Source: Bacteroides sp.
Lineage (GTDB): Bacteria; Bacteroidota; Bacteroidia; Bacteroidales; Bacteroidaceae
Assembly: GCA_021201335.1 (NCBI GenBank)
Contig: JAJQFD010000008.1
Location: forward strand, 1-56,345
Direction of reading: 5' to 3'
Length of the DNA stretch: 56,345 bases
In this document: piece by piece, positions 1-10,070 of the stretch
Numbering within the stretch: the first letter of the stretch is position 1
Layout: each line of letters starts with the position of its first letter
Translations under genes and position numbers: made by a program
Notes under the pieces: generated by a model
What the model was told of the DNA's origin: nothing
Database searches by the model: none
The model's input: only the letters and a program-made list of their open reading frames with translations

Positions 1-116
1 ATAAATGATAGTTCAATCACATTGCTTCTGAGGCATAACTTCTTATAAACGAATGATTTGAGGTTGGAGGAATGAATTATCGGGAAATAAACCATTTCAA
101 ATTATTAAATAAATTG

Positions 117-124
117 TATATTTG
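117..124 (+). promoter_or_regulatory. Bacteroidetes -7 promoter element
   Basis: TATATTTG fits the Bacteroidetes -7 consensus TAnnTTTG exactly. It lies 28 nt upstream of the ATG at 152, so transcription would start near 131. No clear -33 TTG is visible at the right distance. Confidence 0.5.
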
Positions 125-151
125 TATTTAGTATAATTGAATTGATGGTTT

Positions 152-809
152 ATGAATTTTAAAACTTTCCCAGGATTTTACACACTATCTCTTGTTATTG
201 TGGTTTTATTTATTTTCAATACCCGCGCTTATTCACAAAATCATGCGATGAATGCAATGCGTGCTGCTAATCAGGCACACCGTACGCATGTTCAGATGCA
301 CCAGAATTTTATGAACATGGTGATGATGAATTCGCATAATAAAGCATTTAAAAAAAACGAATGGTAAATTTAAATTTAATGTGGTTACACTTACGGGCGA
401 TACTATACGGGCTACGAAAAAGCAGAAGATAAGTTATTATCTTCCTGTCCGAGAAATTACCGTAAGAGTGAATGGTGAGAAAATGACTTTCAAACCGGAT
501 TCAGCGAGTGAGGTTTTTACCTATGTTTTCAAAAATAAAATTACGGGTGTCCCTTATGAGGATCAATGGATTTTTCAGGTTTTTTCGACACCCGATGCTA
601 CGTTTTATTCTCCTTTTCCTGTTCAGGAAATAACAGGTATAGCTTATTTCCGTTCTGGTGAAGGTGAGATTAAAAAAATAAGTGCGGAGGATATGAAAAT
701 TATAATGGAAGGTAATGAAAAAGCTTTGAAGGCGCTGAATAAGGGTAAAATGACTACTGCTTTGGCGCATTATTACAAAGCAGCTAAGAAAAGTAAAAGG
801 CTACTTTAA
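152..809 (+). CDS. Unknown secreted protein with Met/His-rich segment, frame interrupted
   Basis: Not recognised. The first 71 codons (152-367) give a signal peptide (hydrophobic core about residues 10-24, ending near TRAYSQ) and then a segment rich in Met and His. The frame ends just after a run of eight A (350-357). With seven A the frame continues through KKTNGKFKFNVVTLTGDTI into the open frame that ends at 809, giving about 218 residues. The C-terminal part is mixed beta/alpha and ends Lys-rich. I read it as one periplasmic or surface protein. The interruption is seen directly; whether it is real or a sequencing error cannot be decided here. Confidence 0.6.
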
Positions 810-889
810 TTTCAACATTTCCTATTTTATTGACATGAATAAGGTAGGGTTAAATTATAATAATTAAAACATCATAAGTATCAGCCCAA

Positions 890-1207
890 TTATAGCATCA
901 AAATTCCTTCAATGGATGCCACTTGCCTGTAATAAATAACTACATCAATAGCATCATTTACCAATGTCTTTATCGTAACACTGGAATATTTAGCGTTCTT
1001 ACTATCCCTGACAGAGAATGTGGCATCTGCTTTATCAAAGATGGCATGCAGTTTAGCAATATCTTTTTGACCGGAAGATACAATAAATTTAAATATATAC
1101 TCCGTCGGAAAGGTATGTACCTGATCTAACTTCTCTTTAAAACCTTGATAAAAATCATCTAAATGTAGATTTTCATCTTTTGCAAATACTTTTATTCTTT
1201 CTTTCAT
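890..1207 (-). CDS. DUF493 family protein
   Basis: A 105-residue protein that fits the DUF493 (YbeD-like) family in length and pattern: an alpha/beta fold with the YIFKFIVSSGQ strand near the middle and a C-terminal strand VTIKTLVNDAIDVVIYY. The family is widespread, small and cytosolic, with a suspected regulatory role and no firmly established function. I chose the ATG at 1207 (MKERIKVFAK). The open frame extends 20 codons further upstream to a GTG, but that part does not look like the family. It stands alone on the minus strand. Confidence 0.75.
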   Translation of the reverse strand: MKERIKVFAKDENLHLDDFYQGFKEKLDQVHTFPTEYIFKFIVSSGQKDIAKLHAIFDKADATFSVRDSKNAKYSSVTIKTLVNDAIDVVIYYRQVASIEGILML

Positions 1208-1581
1208 GGTAATATACAGGCAAATGTTGAGCCATGAAAACATTAGTGCCAAAGTGTCACTAACCACTTGTGAAAATGCACAATAAGAGCATTAAAAGGA
1301 TGACTAAATGTTTACCCTTTCCGTCATAGGCTTCATCGGCCTAAGTTATAAGGATTGTCAACACAGAATAAATTCATGTCGCAGGGTTTTCAGCTATTTA
1401 CTATTATATCTGAACTTTAGGAAGGTTTCGATACTTCAAACACAGAATGAATCTCTATAATTCATGAATTTTTGTAACTTTGACATCTATTTCTGAAACA
1501 GATGAAACGCCTTTTGAAAATTAGCTATAAACTGACGCTTTAAATAAAATATTTGTATATGAGCACAATTTACGGAATATA
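1208..1581. other. Intergenic region without a recognised gene
   Basis: 374 bp between the divergent genes at 1207 and 1582. It holds a small hairpin (TAGGC / GCCTA around 1328-1344) and two copies of ACACAGAAT near 1360 and 1440. I see no ORF with coding character, no RNA gene and no good TAnnTTTG promoter. Confidence 0.5.
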
Positions 1582-2081
1582 ATGAAACACATACTAATGA
1601 CTATTTTACTTTCAGCTATTTATTCTTGTATTTACGCTCAAGGATTTCCTGAAGAGCCGATTAATGGTATCGCATTTCCTATTGGAAGTAAAGTTACTAT
1701 AAAGTTACACGCGACAGATTCTGCTCATTATGACTTTTCCATAATTGAACTCAAGGCTTTTAATGAAATTGTTAATACACAGGATCATGATTATCTGTTC
1801 CCTGAAAATGGAGAAGAGGATAGAATAACCTTTTATTTTTGCCAAGGCACGCATGGTGATACCAGAGAGGAAAAGGAAAAGAATAGAAGGGTTCTTTTGT
1901 TGATGAAGAATTATTCAAGAAAAGTTGTTCAATATTCATTTGAGATCCAGCAGAAAAAAATGAGGAATTCGAATATACTTCAAATAGTGTGATTTATGCT
2001 GGTGCGATAGCTCTTGAAATGTGGCCATTTATGCTCTATGCTATTCGATTAAGTAAGTTTCAAAAGTATAACCCGGATTAA
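1582..2081 (+). CDS. Unknown secreted or membrane protein, frame interrupted
   Basis: Not recognised. The ATG at 1582 opens a signal peptide (MKHILMTILLSAIYSCIYAQ), then a beta-rich domain (residues 25-120). The frame stops at 1992 after a run of seven A (1954-1960). With eight A it continues as QQKKNEEFEYTSNS into a hydrophobic segment (VIYAGAIALEMWPFMLYAI) and stops at 2081, giving about 166 residues with a C-terminal membrane anchor. The restored tail has a hydrophobic helix followed by basic residues, which supports the joined reading. Function unknown. Confidence 0.55.
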
Positions 2082-2100
2082 TTCTGGATAATTTAATATC

Positions 2101-2979
2101 TTAAATATCTTTCGTTCTGTATTCTTTCGGTGTCATACCCGTATGTTTTTTAAAATACCGGGAAAAGAAAGATTGGGTTGGAAAGTTCATCTCATCAGAG
2201 ATTTCCTGCATAGACATATTTGAATTCTCCAACATGAATTTAATCAGAGTAATGGTTCTTTCTGCAATCCATTGAGTTGGCAGTTTGCCCGATTTTTTCT
2301 TGATAACATCTGAGAAGTGCCGGGGAGTCAGATAAGCTTCTTCAGCATAATATTCCACTTCACGGTGCTTCCTGCAATTCTTCGAAAGTGAATAAGTAAA
2401 ATTCCTGAATATTTGTTCCTGCCTTGAAAGTTTTCTTTTTTCTGTTGGTTTAAACCGGGCATAAGCTGAAACAATTTCTAATGCCAAAAACGTGGAGAGG
2501 GTTTCGCGTATTTCCAGGGCAAAAGGACGATTTTTATCCGCAAGTCGATTGTTTGTAAATTGATAAATCTCTTTCACTTCCTGAAGCTCTTCATCGGTAA
2601 GCGTCAGGCAGGGATTTTCCTGAATGAGGCTAACATAATCTTCAACAGGATGCAATAACGTCAGTTTTTCCAGAAAATCAACTCCGGCTGTTATAGCGAT
2701 TACTTGGATGTCTTCTGTATATTCCAGAATTTGTATAACTGTATAAGGTAATAACAAACAAAAACTTCCTCTTCTAATAGTAAACGTATGCATGTCGATA
2801 ACCAGTTTTCCTTTTCCTGACTGGCAAATAAATACCACAACTCCTGCATCGAGTATCTTAGGGTTACCATTCCATAACTCGGGAATCTCGTCGATGGACG
2901 GGATAATTGTAAAGAATTCATAATTGGGTGGAGTATTGCTGCAACCGTCAGCATTAACGGTAAGAAGTTCTATTGGCAT
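2101..2979 (-). CDS. AraC family transcriptional regulator
   Basis: 292 residues. The N-terminal half is a cupin-like sensor domain (beta-rich, residues 1-150). The C-terminal 100 residues are a double helix-turn-helix of the AraC family with the typical ending SFFSRYFKKHTGMTPKEYR. It is divergent from the efflux operon that begins 82-163 bp away, so it probably controls that operon in response to a small ligand; this is inferred from position. It resembles the second AraC regulator of this window (13838-14710) over its whole length. The ATG at 2979 fits the N-terminus of the domain. Confidence 0.85.
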   Translation of the reverse strand: MPIELLTVNADGCSNTPPNYEFFTIIPSIDEIPELWNGNPKILDAGVVVFICQSGKGKLVIDMHTFTIRRGSFCLLLPYTVIQILEYTEDIQVIAITAGVDFLEKLTLLHPVEDYVSLIQENPCLTLTDEELQEVKEIYQFTNNRLADKNRPFALEIRETLSTFLALEIVSAYARFKPTEKRKLSRQEQIFRNFTYSLSKNCRKHREVEYYAEEAYLTPRHFSDVIKKKSGKLPTQWIAERTITLIKFMLENSNMSMQEISDEMNFPTQSFFSRYFKKHTGMTPKEYRTKDI

Positions 2980-3004
2980 TTTTTCTTTTCTTGAATGTTT
3001 TCCT

Positions 3005-3012
3005 CAAAAATA
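3005..3012 (-). promoter_or_regulatory. Candidate -7 element of the AraC gene
   Basis: On the minus strand the octamer is TATTTTTG, matching TAnnTTTG. It lies 26 nt upstream of the AraC start at 2979, inside the divergent region shared with the efflux operon. No -33 TTG is evident. Confidence 0.35.
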
Positions 3013-3141
3013 ATCATATTATAATTGATATAGAAGCCGAATAGGAGTAAAAACATACATATGGAACATATTAACGTACATATCGACAGTTATCGCCAGA
3101 AAGTATCCCCTTACATTTGCAATGTACTAATCCTAGTTATT

Positions 3142-4219
3142 ATGATAAAGTATTTTCAATTACAGGGTGTATTAGCTGGAATTCTATTCCTGATATTTTT
3201 CTCCGGATGTTCGTCACAGAAAAAAGAGAAAGAAACAGTAAAGAGTGTAAAAACCGACACAGTCAGGATATACGGTGAATCTTCTCGTACTACATTTCCG
3301 GGTAAAATAAGGGCCGCTTCCGATATGAGCCTGTCTTTCCGGGTAAGCGGGCCTATTCTCCGGGTATATGTCGATGTTGGTTCCTATGTCCGTAAGGGAC
3401 AGGTATTGGCACAAATTGATCCTCGCGACTACGAAATTCAGTTGGCTGCCACTAAAGCAGAATACCAACAGATCAAGAATGAGACTGCCCGTCTGAAAGA
3501 ATTATACGAAAAACAGAGCATTGCTCCCAATGATTACGATAAAGCATTGTATGGATTGGAACAAATCTCAGCAAAATATGATGCTCATAAAAATGCGCTT
3601 GCTGATACCCGGTTACTTGCTCCTAGTGACGGTTATATCCAAAAAAAAGCTTTTCGAACCCGGAGAGACCATTAGTGCAGGTTTGCCAGTTCTGACAATG
3701 ATAGGTAAAGCGACTTCAGAAGTAGAGATAAATATCCCGTCTTCGGAATATATACAACGAGATCAATTTGATTCTTATCATTGTAGTGTGGATATATTTC
3801 CCGGAAAATCCTTTCCTCTTCAATTGATTGGTATTACACATAAAGCAAATATGAATCAGCTTTATACGATGCGGTTTCGTTTGTCGGGTGAAGAGAAAAA
3901 TCTACCCGGACCAGGTATGTCAACTATGGTAACTATCCTATATAAACCGGAAGAGGGGCGCCGTGTATCCGTTCCATTATCCTCTGTATTTGAAACAAAC
4001 CAAGGATCTTCTGTCTGGGTATACGATGGTGTTACTGAAACAGTTAGAAGTCATCCGGTAAAAATAGCTCAGGTACTGGTCAGCGGCATAGTAGTTATAT
4101 CATCAGGACTTGAGGAAGGTGATGTTGTTATTTCTGCAGGTGTTCATTCCTTGAAAGAGGGTGAAAAAGTAAGGCTTTTACCAGCAGTGTCACCGACGAA
4201 TGTAGGAGGAATGTTATGA
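3142..4219 (+). CDS. RND efflux periplasmic adaptor (membrane fusion protein), frame interrupted
   Basis: HlyD/AcrA-type adaptor that links an inner-membrane RND pump to an outer-membrane TolC channel. A lipoprotein signal peptide ends in LIFFSGC. A biotinyl-lipoyl-like segment follows (SFRVSGPILRVYVDVGSYV, KGQVLAQIDPRDYEIQL), then the coiled-coil hairpin, and the second lipoyl half DTRLLAPSDGYI. The frame breaks at a run of eight A (3641-3648). With seven A it reads IQKKLFEPGETISAGLPVL and runs on through the beta-barrel and membrane-proximal domains to 4219. I chose the ATG at 3142 because it directly precedes the lipoprotein signal; an ATG at 3061 is also in frame. The stop overlaps the pump's ATG (ATGA at 4216). 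Confidence 0.8.
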
Positions 4220-7200
4220 TGGATCTTGGAAATTGGGGATTACAAAATCGCAAGTTGGTTTATTTCCTTATGGCCGTGCTTATAATAGGAGGTATATTCG
4301 GCATTTATAATATAAGTAAATTAGAAGATCCCGAGATTAAAGTGAAGCAAGCATTGGTAGTAACCACTTACCCGGGAGCCTCTGCCCATCAGGTTGAACT
4401 GGAAGTAACTGATATCTTGGAAAAGTCGATCCGTACCATGAAACGGATAGATCATATTGAAAGTCGATCAATGAACGATCTTTCGATGATTACCGTTGAA
4501 CTTTCTACTTTAGTGCCCAACGATGAAGTAGATGCCGCTTGGACCATGCTTCGTCGGAAAGTATCTGATATACAATCAGCTTTACCTGAAGAAGCTTCCG
4601 TATCAATTGTTAAAGATGATTTTGGAGATATGGCAGGCATGTTCTATGCATTGACTACCGATGGTTTTTCTGACCGTGAATTGGGGAATTATGCCGACTT
4701 GATACGGCGGGAGATACTGGGAATTCCCGGTATATCAAGGGTAGAAATATATGGTCAGCGAAAAGAATGTATAAATATTGAATTGTACGAAGATAAGATG
4801 GCCAACCTGGGTATCTATCCGGCTGAGGTACTTTCGACCCTAAGCGGGCAGAACAAAACCATCTATTCTGGTTATTACGAAACCGGAGGGCAAAGACTTC
4901 GCGTAACTGTCAATGATAAATACCGGAATGTGGCTGATATTGAAAACCTTCTTTTGCAAGGACATCAGGGTGATCAGTTCAGGCTGAAGGATATTGCCCG
5001 GGTTGCGCTTGATTATGAAAATCCTTCCCGCAACGAATTAAAATACGATAATCAGCGGGCACTCGGTATAGCCATTTCCGCACTCACGGAAACGGATATT
5101 ACCAAAATAGGAAATGAAGTAGAAAAACGTCTTCATAACCTGACGGAAACCCGGTTACCGGCCGGAATAGAACTACATAAAGTTTTTTTCCAGCCTGATA
5201 GGGTAAGTGATGCATTGAAAACATTTATGATTAACCTTATAGAATCCGTCCTGATTGTTGTAGTTATTCTTATGTTGACAATGGGGCTTCGGAGTGGATT
5301 GATTATCGGTTTCAACCTTATTGTCATTGTATTAGGTTCTTTATTGGTATTAAGTGTAACTGGAGGAACCATGCAGCGAGTTTCATTGGCTGCATTTATC
5401 CTGGCAATGGGTATGTTAGTTGACAATGCTATCGTCATATTGGATGGAATCATGATTGATATGCAACGGGGTTTACCCGCACAGCAATCACTCACTTCCA
5501 TCGGACGCAAAACAGCAATGCCTTTGCTCGGTGCTACTCTGATTGCAATATTGGCTTTTCTTCCGATTTATCTCTCACCGGATACGGCGGGTGTGTATGT
5601 TCGCGACCTTTTTATTGTACTAGCTGTTTCTCTGCTGTTGAGTTGGATACTGGCTCTTGTATATGTTCCTATTCAGGCGAAACGTGCGTTAAAGGTTAAA
5701 AAAAATGAGGATGGCAAAGATCCTTTTGACAGCCGGGCGTATAAGATGCTTCGCGCTGTACTTACCTGGGTGCTTAGCCATCGCACAGTTACTGTAACAA
5801 TAACTTTGTTGTTACTAGTTGTTACCGGATTATGTTATCCATTGCTGCCACAGGGTTTTTTCCCGGATATGAATTATGACCAGCTATATATTGAATATAA
5901 ATTACCGGAAGGAACTTCCGGCAATAAAGTAGATGAAGATCTTGCTTCCATCACTGATTATTTGCTGGCAAGGGAAGAGATTACCCATGTAACAGCTTCG
6001 GTGGGAGGGACTCCGGCTCGTTATAACCTGGTAAGAAGCATAGCCGACCCTTCGCTTTCTTACGGGGAGTTAATTGTGGATTATACCTCTTCTAAAGAAC
6101 TAGTATCCACGATGGATGATATCCAGTCTTATCTTACAGACCATTATCCCGATGCGTATGTACGAATGAAACGTTATAATCTGATGTATAAGAAATATCC
6201 TGTCGAAGTACAATTTAACGGTCCTGATCCTGCTGTTTTGCGCGATCTGACCCGGCAGGCATTATACATTATGGATGAAAGTCCTTCGTTATTTCTCAGT
6301 TGTACGGATTGGGAACCTAAAACGCCGGTTCTGATGGCTGATTATAATCAGCCTATAGCCCGCAATGTCGGATTAAGCAGGCAAGATGTGGGTCTTTCCC
6401 TCCTCAGTGCAACGGGGGGAATTCCGGCCAGTGTGTTTTATGATGATATGCATAGCCAGACTATTTACTTGAAATGTGTGGATAGCGAAGGAAAACCAAT
6501 TGAATCGTTGGAAAATTCTTCTGTTTTCAGTATGCTTCCTTCTTTGACAGCCCTCAACAAAGAAATGATCTACGGACTGGCTACCGGAAGCGTTTCAGAG
6601 GATGATATTATGGAAGAATTGATGCGTACTATCCCCCTCAGTCAGGTAACCGATGGTATTAAGCTCGTCTGGGAAGACCCTCTAGTGATCCGTTACAACG
6701 GTCAGCGTGCCATGCGGGCACAATGCAATCCGGTTAGCGGAATCAGCACAGAAGACGCCCGGCGCACAATAGCCAAACAAATTGAAGCCATTGAACTGCC
6801 CGAAGGATATACCATGCAATGGGAGGGTGAATACAAGGCCAGCAACCAATCCAGCGAATACTTATTCAAAAATTTCCCTCTTGCTATTATATTGATGATT
6901 GCTATTCTCATTATGCTGTTCAAGGATTATAAGAAACCGCTTATTATTTTTTTGTTGTATTCCACTGCTTCTAATTGAAGTTGTATTCGGGATGCTGGTT
7001 TCCGGAAAAACATTTGGCTTTGTGGCGATTGTAGGAATTCTCGGACTAATCGGGATGATTATTAAAAACGGTATTGTTTTAATGGATGAAATAACTCTCC
7101 AACTGAATTCCGGAGTAGAGCCGTTGAAAGCGCTGCTTGACAGTTCTTCAAGTCGTTTCCGACCTGTGATGATGGCTTCCATGACTACCATATTGGGAAT

Positions 7201-7342
7201 GATTCCTTTATTAACCGACGATCTTTTCGGGCCGCTTGCTGTCACAATTATGAGTGGACTGATGGTAGGTACATTGATTACGTTGCTTATCATCCCTATT
7301 CTTTATTCGTTGTTTTTCAAGATTAAAATCACTAAAAAATGA
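4216..7342 (+). CDS. RND efflux pump inner-membrane subunit, frame interrupted
   Basis: Proton-driven AcrB/HAE1-type exporter, about 1040 residues when joined, the usual family length. TM1 is near residues 13-30, the first periplasmic porter domain follows, then a block of six TM helices with the conserved helix-4 motif GMLVDNAIVILDGI (the two acidic residues of proton relay are D/D here), a second porter domain, and C-terminal TM helices ending GILGLIGMIIKNGIVLMDEI. The frame is lost at seven T (6947-6953). With six T it reads KPLIIFCCIPLLLIEVVFGML into the frame ending at 7342. Overlaps the upstream adaptor and downstream tolC-like gene by ATGA, so the three are translationally coupled. Confidence 0.85.
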
Positions 7343-8727
7343 GGTGGAAAAAATATATATTCTTTCTTCTTTTCCCTAGTGTGGTTATTCCAGTTTATGC
7401 ACAGGAAACACTGACACTGGAGCGGTGCCGGGAATTGGCGCTGGAAAGAAATAAATCGATTGAACGGGCTGATGAAAACCGGAAGAAAGCCGGTTATGAT
7501 ACCAAAGTTTACCTATCTAACTATCTGCCTAAATTTTCGGCAGCAGGTAATTATTTGTATACCAGTACAAAACTTAAAAAGACATTACCGGGAAGTTATC
7601 TTCCTACTTTCATTCCTGACGGGAATGGCGGACTGATTCCTAATCTGCTTACGACTATTGATGGAACCCCTGTTTTTAAAGAATATGCTTACTTCCCTGA
7701 TCTGGACATTAATTTCGGATTAAGTGGACTCTATACTGCCGGAATTCGGGTAGAACAACCTATCTATACAGGCGGTAAAGTAACAGCAGCTTATAAAATG
7801 TCACGGATAGGAGAGGAGATTGCCGGTTTACAACAAGTTTTGACACGGACAGAAGTCATCTTGCTTTCCGATGAAGCTTACTGGACCTATATACAAACTC
7901 TTGAACTGACCAAAACAGCAAAAGCTTATAAAGAATTAATTATCGGATTACGGAAAGATGTGGAAAATGCATATCAGGCAGGACTCAAATCCCGTAATGA
8001 TGTACTCAAAGTACAGGTGAAACTCAATGAAGCTGAATTACAAGTTTTACAGGCTGAAAATGCTGTTCGACTTGCACGGATGAATTTATGTCATGTTATC
8101 GGATTACCATTAACTACCCGTGTCTACGTGGAAAATATGGCTGAAGAAAATACGACTTTTTTATTATCATCAACGGATATAACCGGGCGTCCTGAATACC
8201 ATATATTAAGTAAGCAGGTCGAACTAAAGGGAGAAGAAACAAGATTGGCGCGTAGCGAATTTCTTCCGAATATTGGAGTGATGGGCAACTTTGGTTATGC
8301 CAATGGCTTGAAACTCAATGGTGAGAAGTTACTGGATAAAACTTCTTTTTCTGCTGTAGTTTCGGTCCAAATTCCACTGTTCAATTGGGGAGAAGGATGT
8401 AATAAAGTGAGGAGTGTTAAAGCTGAAAAACGAATGGCTGCTTTGCAATTGGAAGATGCTACTGAAAAGATGGAACTCGAGCTAATGCAGGCTGTCAATG
8501 AAGTGGAAGAGAAGGAAATGGAAGTAAAACTTACGACTCGTTCCCTGGAGCAGGCTGAAGAAAATCTGAAAACCAGCCGTGATCATTTCAACGTAGGAAT
8601 GGAGACACTCACAGACCATCTGGAAGCACAGAGCCTCTGGCAGAAAGCATGCTCAGATCACATTCGTGCCCAGACTTCATCCCGGTTAAGTAAAACGAAA
8701 TATTTAAAAGCTGCCGGGAAATTGTAA
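7339..8727 (+). CDS. TolC family outer-membrane efflux protein
   Basis: 462 residues with a signal peptide (cleavage near PVYAQ). Two OEP repeats form the beta-barrel and long alpha-helical tunnel that completes the tripartite pump; the helical pairs are visible at about 160-260 and 370-460. Unlike the two upstream genes its frame is intact. Its ATG overlaps the pump's stop codon. A strong hairpin terminator follows at 8807-8839, which marks the end of the operon. Confidence 0.9.
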   Translation: MRWKKYIFFLLFPSVVIPVYAQETLTLERCRELALERNKSIERADENRKKAGYDTKVYLSNYLPKFSAAGNYLYTSTKLKKTLPGSYLPTFIPDGNGGLIPNLLTTIDGTPVFKEYAYFPDLDINFGLSGLYTAGIRVEQPIYTGGKVTAAYKMSRIGEEIAGLQQVLTRTEVILLSDEAYWTYIQTLELTKTAKAYKELIIGLRKDVENAYQAGLKSRNDVLKVQVKLNEAELQVLQAENAVRLARMNLCHVIGLPLTTRVYVENMAEENTTFLLSSTDITGRPEYHILSKQVELKGEETRLARSEFLPNIGVMGNFGYANGLKLNGEKLLDKTSFSAVVSVQIPLFNWGEGCNKVRSVKAEKRMAALQLEDATEKMELELMQAVNEVEEKEMEVKLTTRSLEQAEENLKTSRDHFNVGMETLTDHLEAQSLWQKACSDHIRAQTSSRLSKTKYLKAAGKL

Positions 8728-8806
8728 TAAAAAGACTACCGGAATAGAAGTATATATCCTCACATATTTTAAGAGGAAAGTCAAAAGATTATAAACATTA
8801 TTAAGT

Positions 8807-8839
8807 AGAAAGCAACAAATATGTTGCTTTCTTTTTTTT
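8807..8839 (+). terminator. Rho-independent terminator of the efflux operon
   Basis: A perfect 11-bp stem (AGAAAGCAACA at 8807-8817, TGTTGCTTTCT at 8822-8832) with the loop AATA is followed by a run of T to 8839. It ends the adaptor-pump-TolC transcription unit. Confidence 0.85.
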
Positions 8840-8866
8840 AGTAAACCTTTTACATGAAAAAAATGT

Positions 8867-8874
8867 TATCTTTG
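8867..8874 (+). promoter_or_regulatory. -7 promoter element of the MreB-like gene
   Basis: TATCTTTG matches TAnnTTTG exactly. It sits just after the terminator of the previous operon and 165 nt upstream of the ATG at 9039, leaving a long leader of about 155 nt in which I see no known riboswitch. Confidence 0.5.
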
Positions 8875-9038
8875 TATCCCGAATGAGAAGTTTAGTTTCT
8901 ATAATAATTGTTTGTTCTTCCTTCCTTTTTATTGACTCCTTCAGGGTTAATTGTATTTGCATGTGATTATCCCAATTTTACATTTTATTTTTTGAGTGTA
9001 GCCATCGTTATTATACTTTGGACCTAAAATTATTAGTT

Positions 9039-10058
9039 ATGAAATTATTTAAATATACGCTGGATATAGCGATGGACCTTGGTACGGCCAATACCATTAT
9101 TATCTGCAATGATCGCATCGTTGTTGATGAACCTTCCATAGTTGCTATAAATAATACGACGGGTAAACTTGTGGCTCTGGGAGATAAAGCCTGGCAAATG
9201 TATGGAAAGGCGCATGAAAATATTAAAACAATCAGACCTTTATGCAATGGAGTGATTGCCAGTTTCTCTGCTGCTGAAACATTGATTAAAGGATTGATCA
9301 GAATGATTGACAAGAAAACCCGTTGGCTTACTCCTTCATTGCGTATGGTTATTTGTATTCCTTCTGGTAGCACCAATGTGGAAGCACGTGCAGTTCGTGA
9401 ATCTGCTGAATTGGCCGGCGGAGGAGAAGTATATCTCATACATGAACCCATGGCTGCTGCTGTAGGTATCGGTCTGGATGTAACAGCGCCTTCAGGTAAT
9501 ATGATAATTGATATCGGAGGAGGTACATGTGAAATTACTGTAATAGCATTGGGCGGAATTATATGTAGCCGATCGTTAACAATCGCAGGAGATGTTTTTA
9601 CATCTGATATACAAAACTATATTCGTCGGCAATATAATATCCGCATCGGAGAACGTACCGCCGAGGAAATAAAAAAACGAGTAGGAGCTGTGTTAATCGG
9701 ACTAGAGAGTCCACCGGAAAACTATGTGGTTTATGGTTCAAATCCTATGTCTGCTGCTCCAGTCGAAGTCTCCGTGTCTTACCATGAAATATCACATTGC
9801 CTTGACAGGTCTATATCAAGGATTGAAACAGCCATATTACAAGTAATGGAATTGACTCCGCCGGAATTATATGCCGATATAATCCGGCATGGAATTTACC
9901 TTACCGGTGGCGGAGCTTTGTTACGCGGACTGGATAAAAGGCTGACTGACCGATTTAAAATCCCCTTTAAAATAGTGGACAATCCTTTGCATGCAGTTGC
10001 ACGGGGTACAGGCATTGTGTTGAAGAATATGAGCGAATATCCTTTCCTGATGTCCTAA
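9039..10058 (+). CDS. MreB-like actin homologue (orphan paralogue)
   Basis: 339 residues of the MreB/FtsA actin superfamily. The phosphate-1 motif is IAMDLGTANT near residue 12. The phosphate-2 region MIIDIGGGTCEI and the adenosine motif GIYLTGGGALLRGLD are also present. MreB forms filaments under the inner membrane that guide lateral wall synthesis. Two points argue for a paralogue rather than the main mreB: no mreC, mreD, pbp2 or rodA lies next to it, and the sequence departs from the highly conserved MreB in several places (for example NAAETLIKG-type region reads FSAAETLIKGLIRM). The frame opens at a TTG (9018), but the ATG at 9039 gives the usual N-terminus. Confidence 0.8.
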   Translation: MKLFKYTLDIAMDLGTANTIIICNDRIVVDEPSIVAINNTTGKLVALGDKAWQMYGKAHENIKTIRPLCNGVIASFSAAETLIKGLIRMIDKKTRWLTPSLRMVICIPSGSTNVEARAVRESAELAGGGEVYLIHEPMAAAVGIGLDVTAPSGNMIIDIGGGTCEITVIALGGIICSRSLTIAGDVFTSDIQNYIRRQYNIRIGERTAEEIKKRVGAVLIGLESPPENYVVYGSNPMSAAPVEVSVSYHEISHCLDRSISRIETAILQVMELTPPELYADIIRHGIYLTGGGALLRGLDKRLTDRFKIPFKIVDNPLHAVARGTGIVLKNMSEYPFLMS

Positions 10059-10070
10059 ATACTGACCGCC

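Noticed and set aside
5133..5510. Antisense ORF of 125 codons inside the RND pump gene, and similar ORFs opposite metH, ftsH and susC
   Set aside because: They mirror the codon structure of the sense gene, have low-complexity translations and no promoter or family resemblance.
8875..9038. Regulatory RNA in the leader of the MreB-like gene
   Set aside because: No recognisable riboswitch or strong hairpin in the 164 nt.
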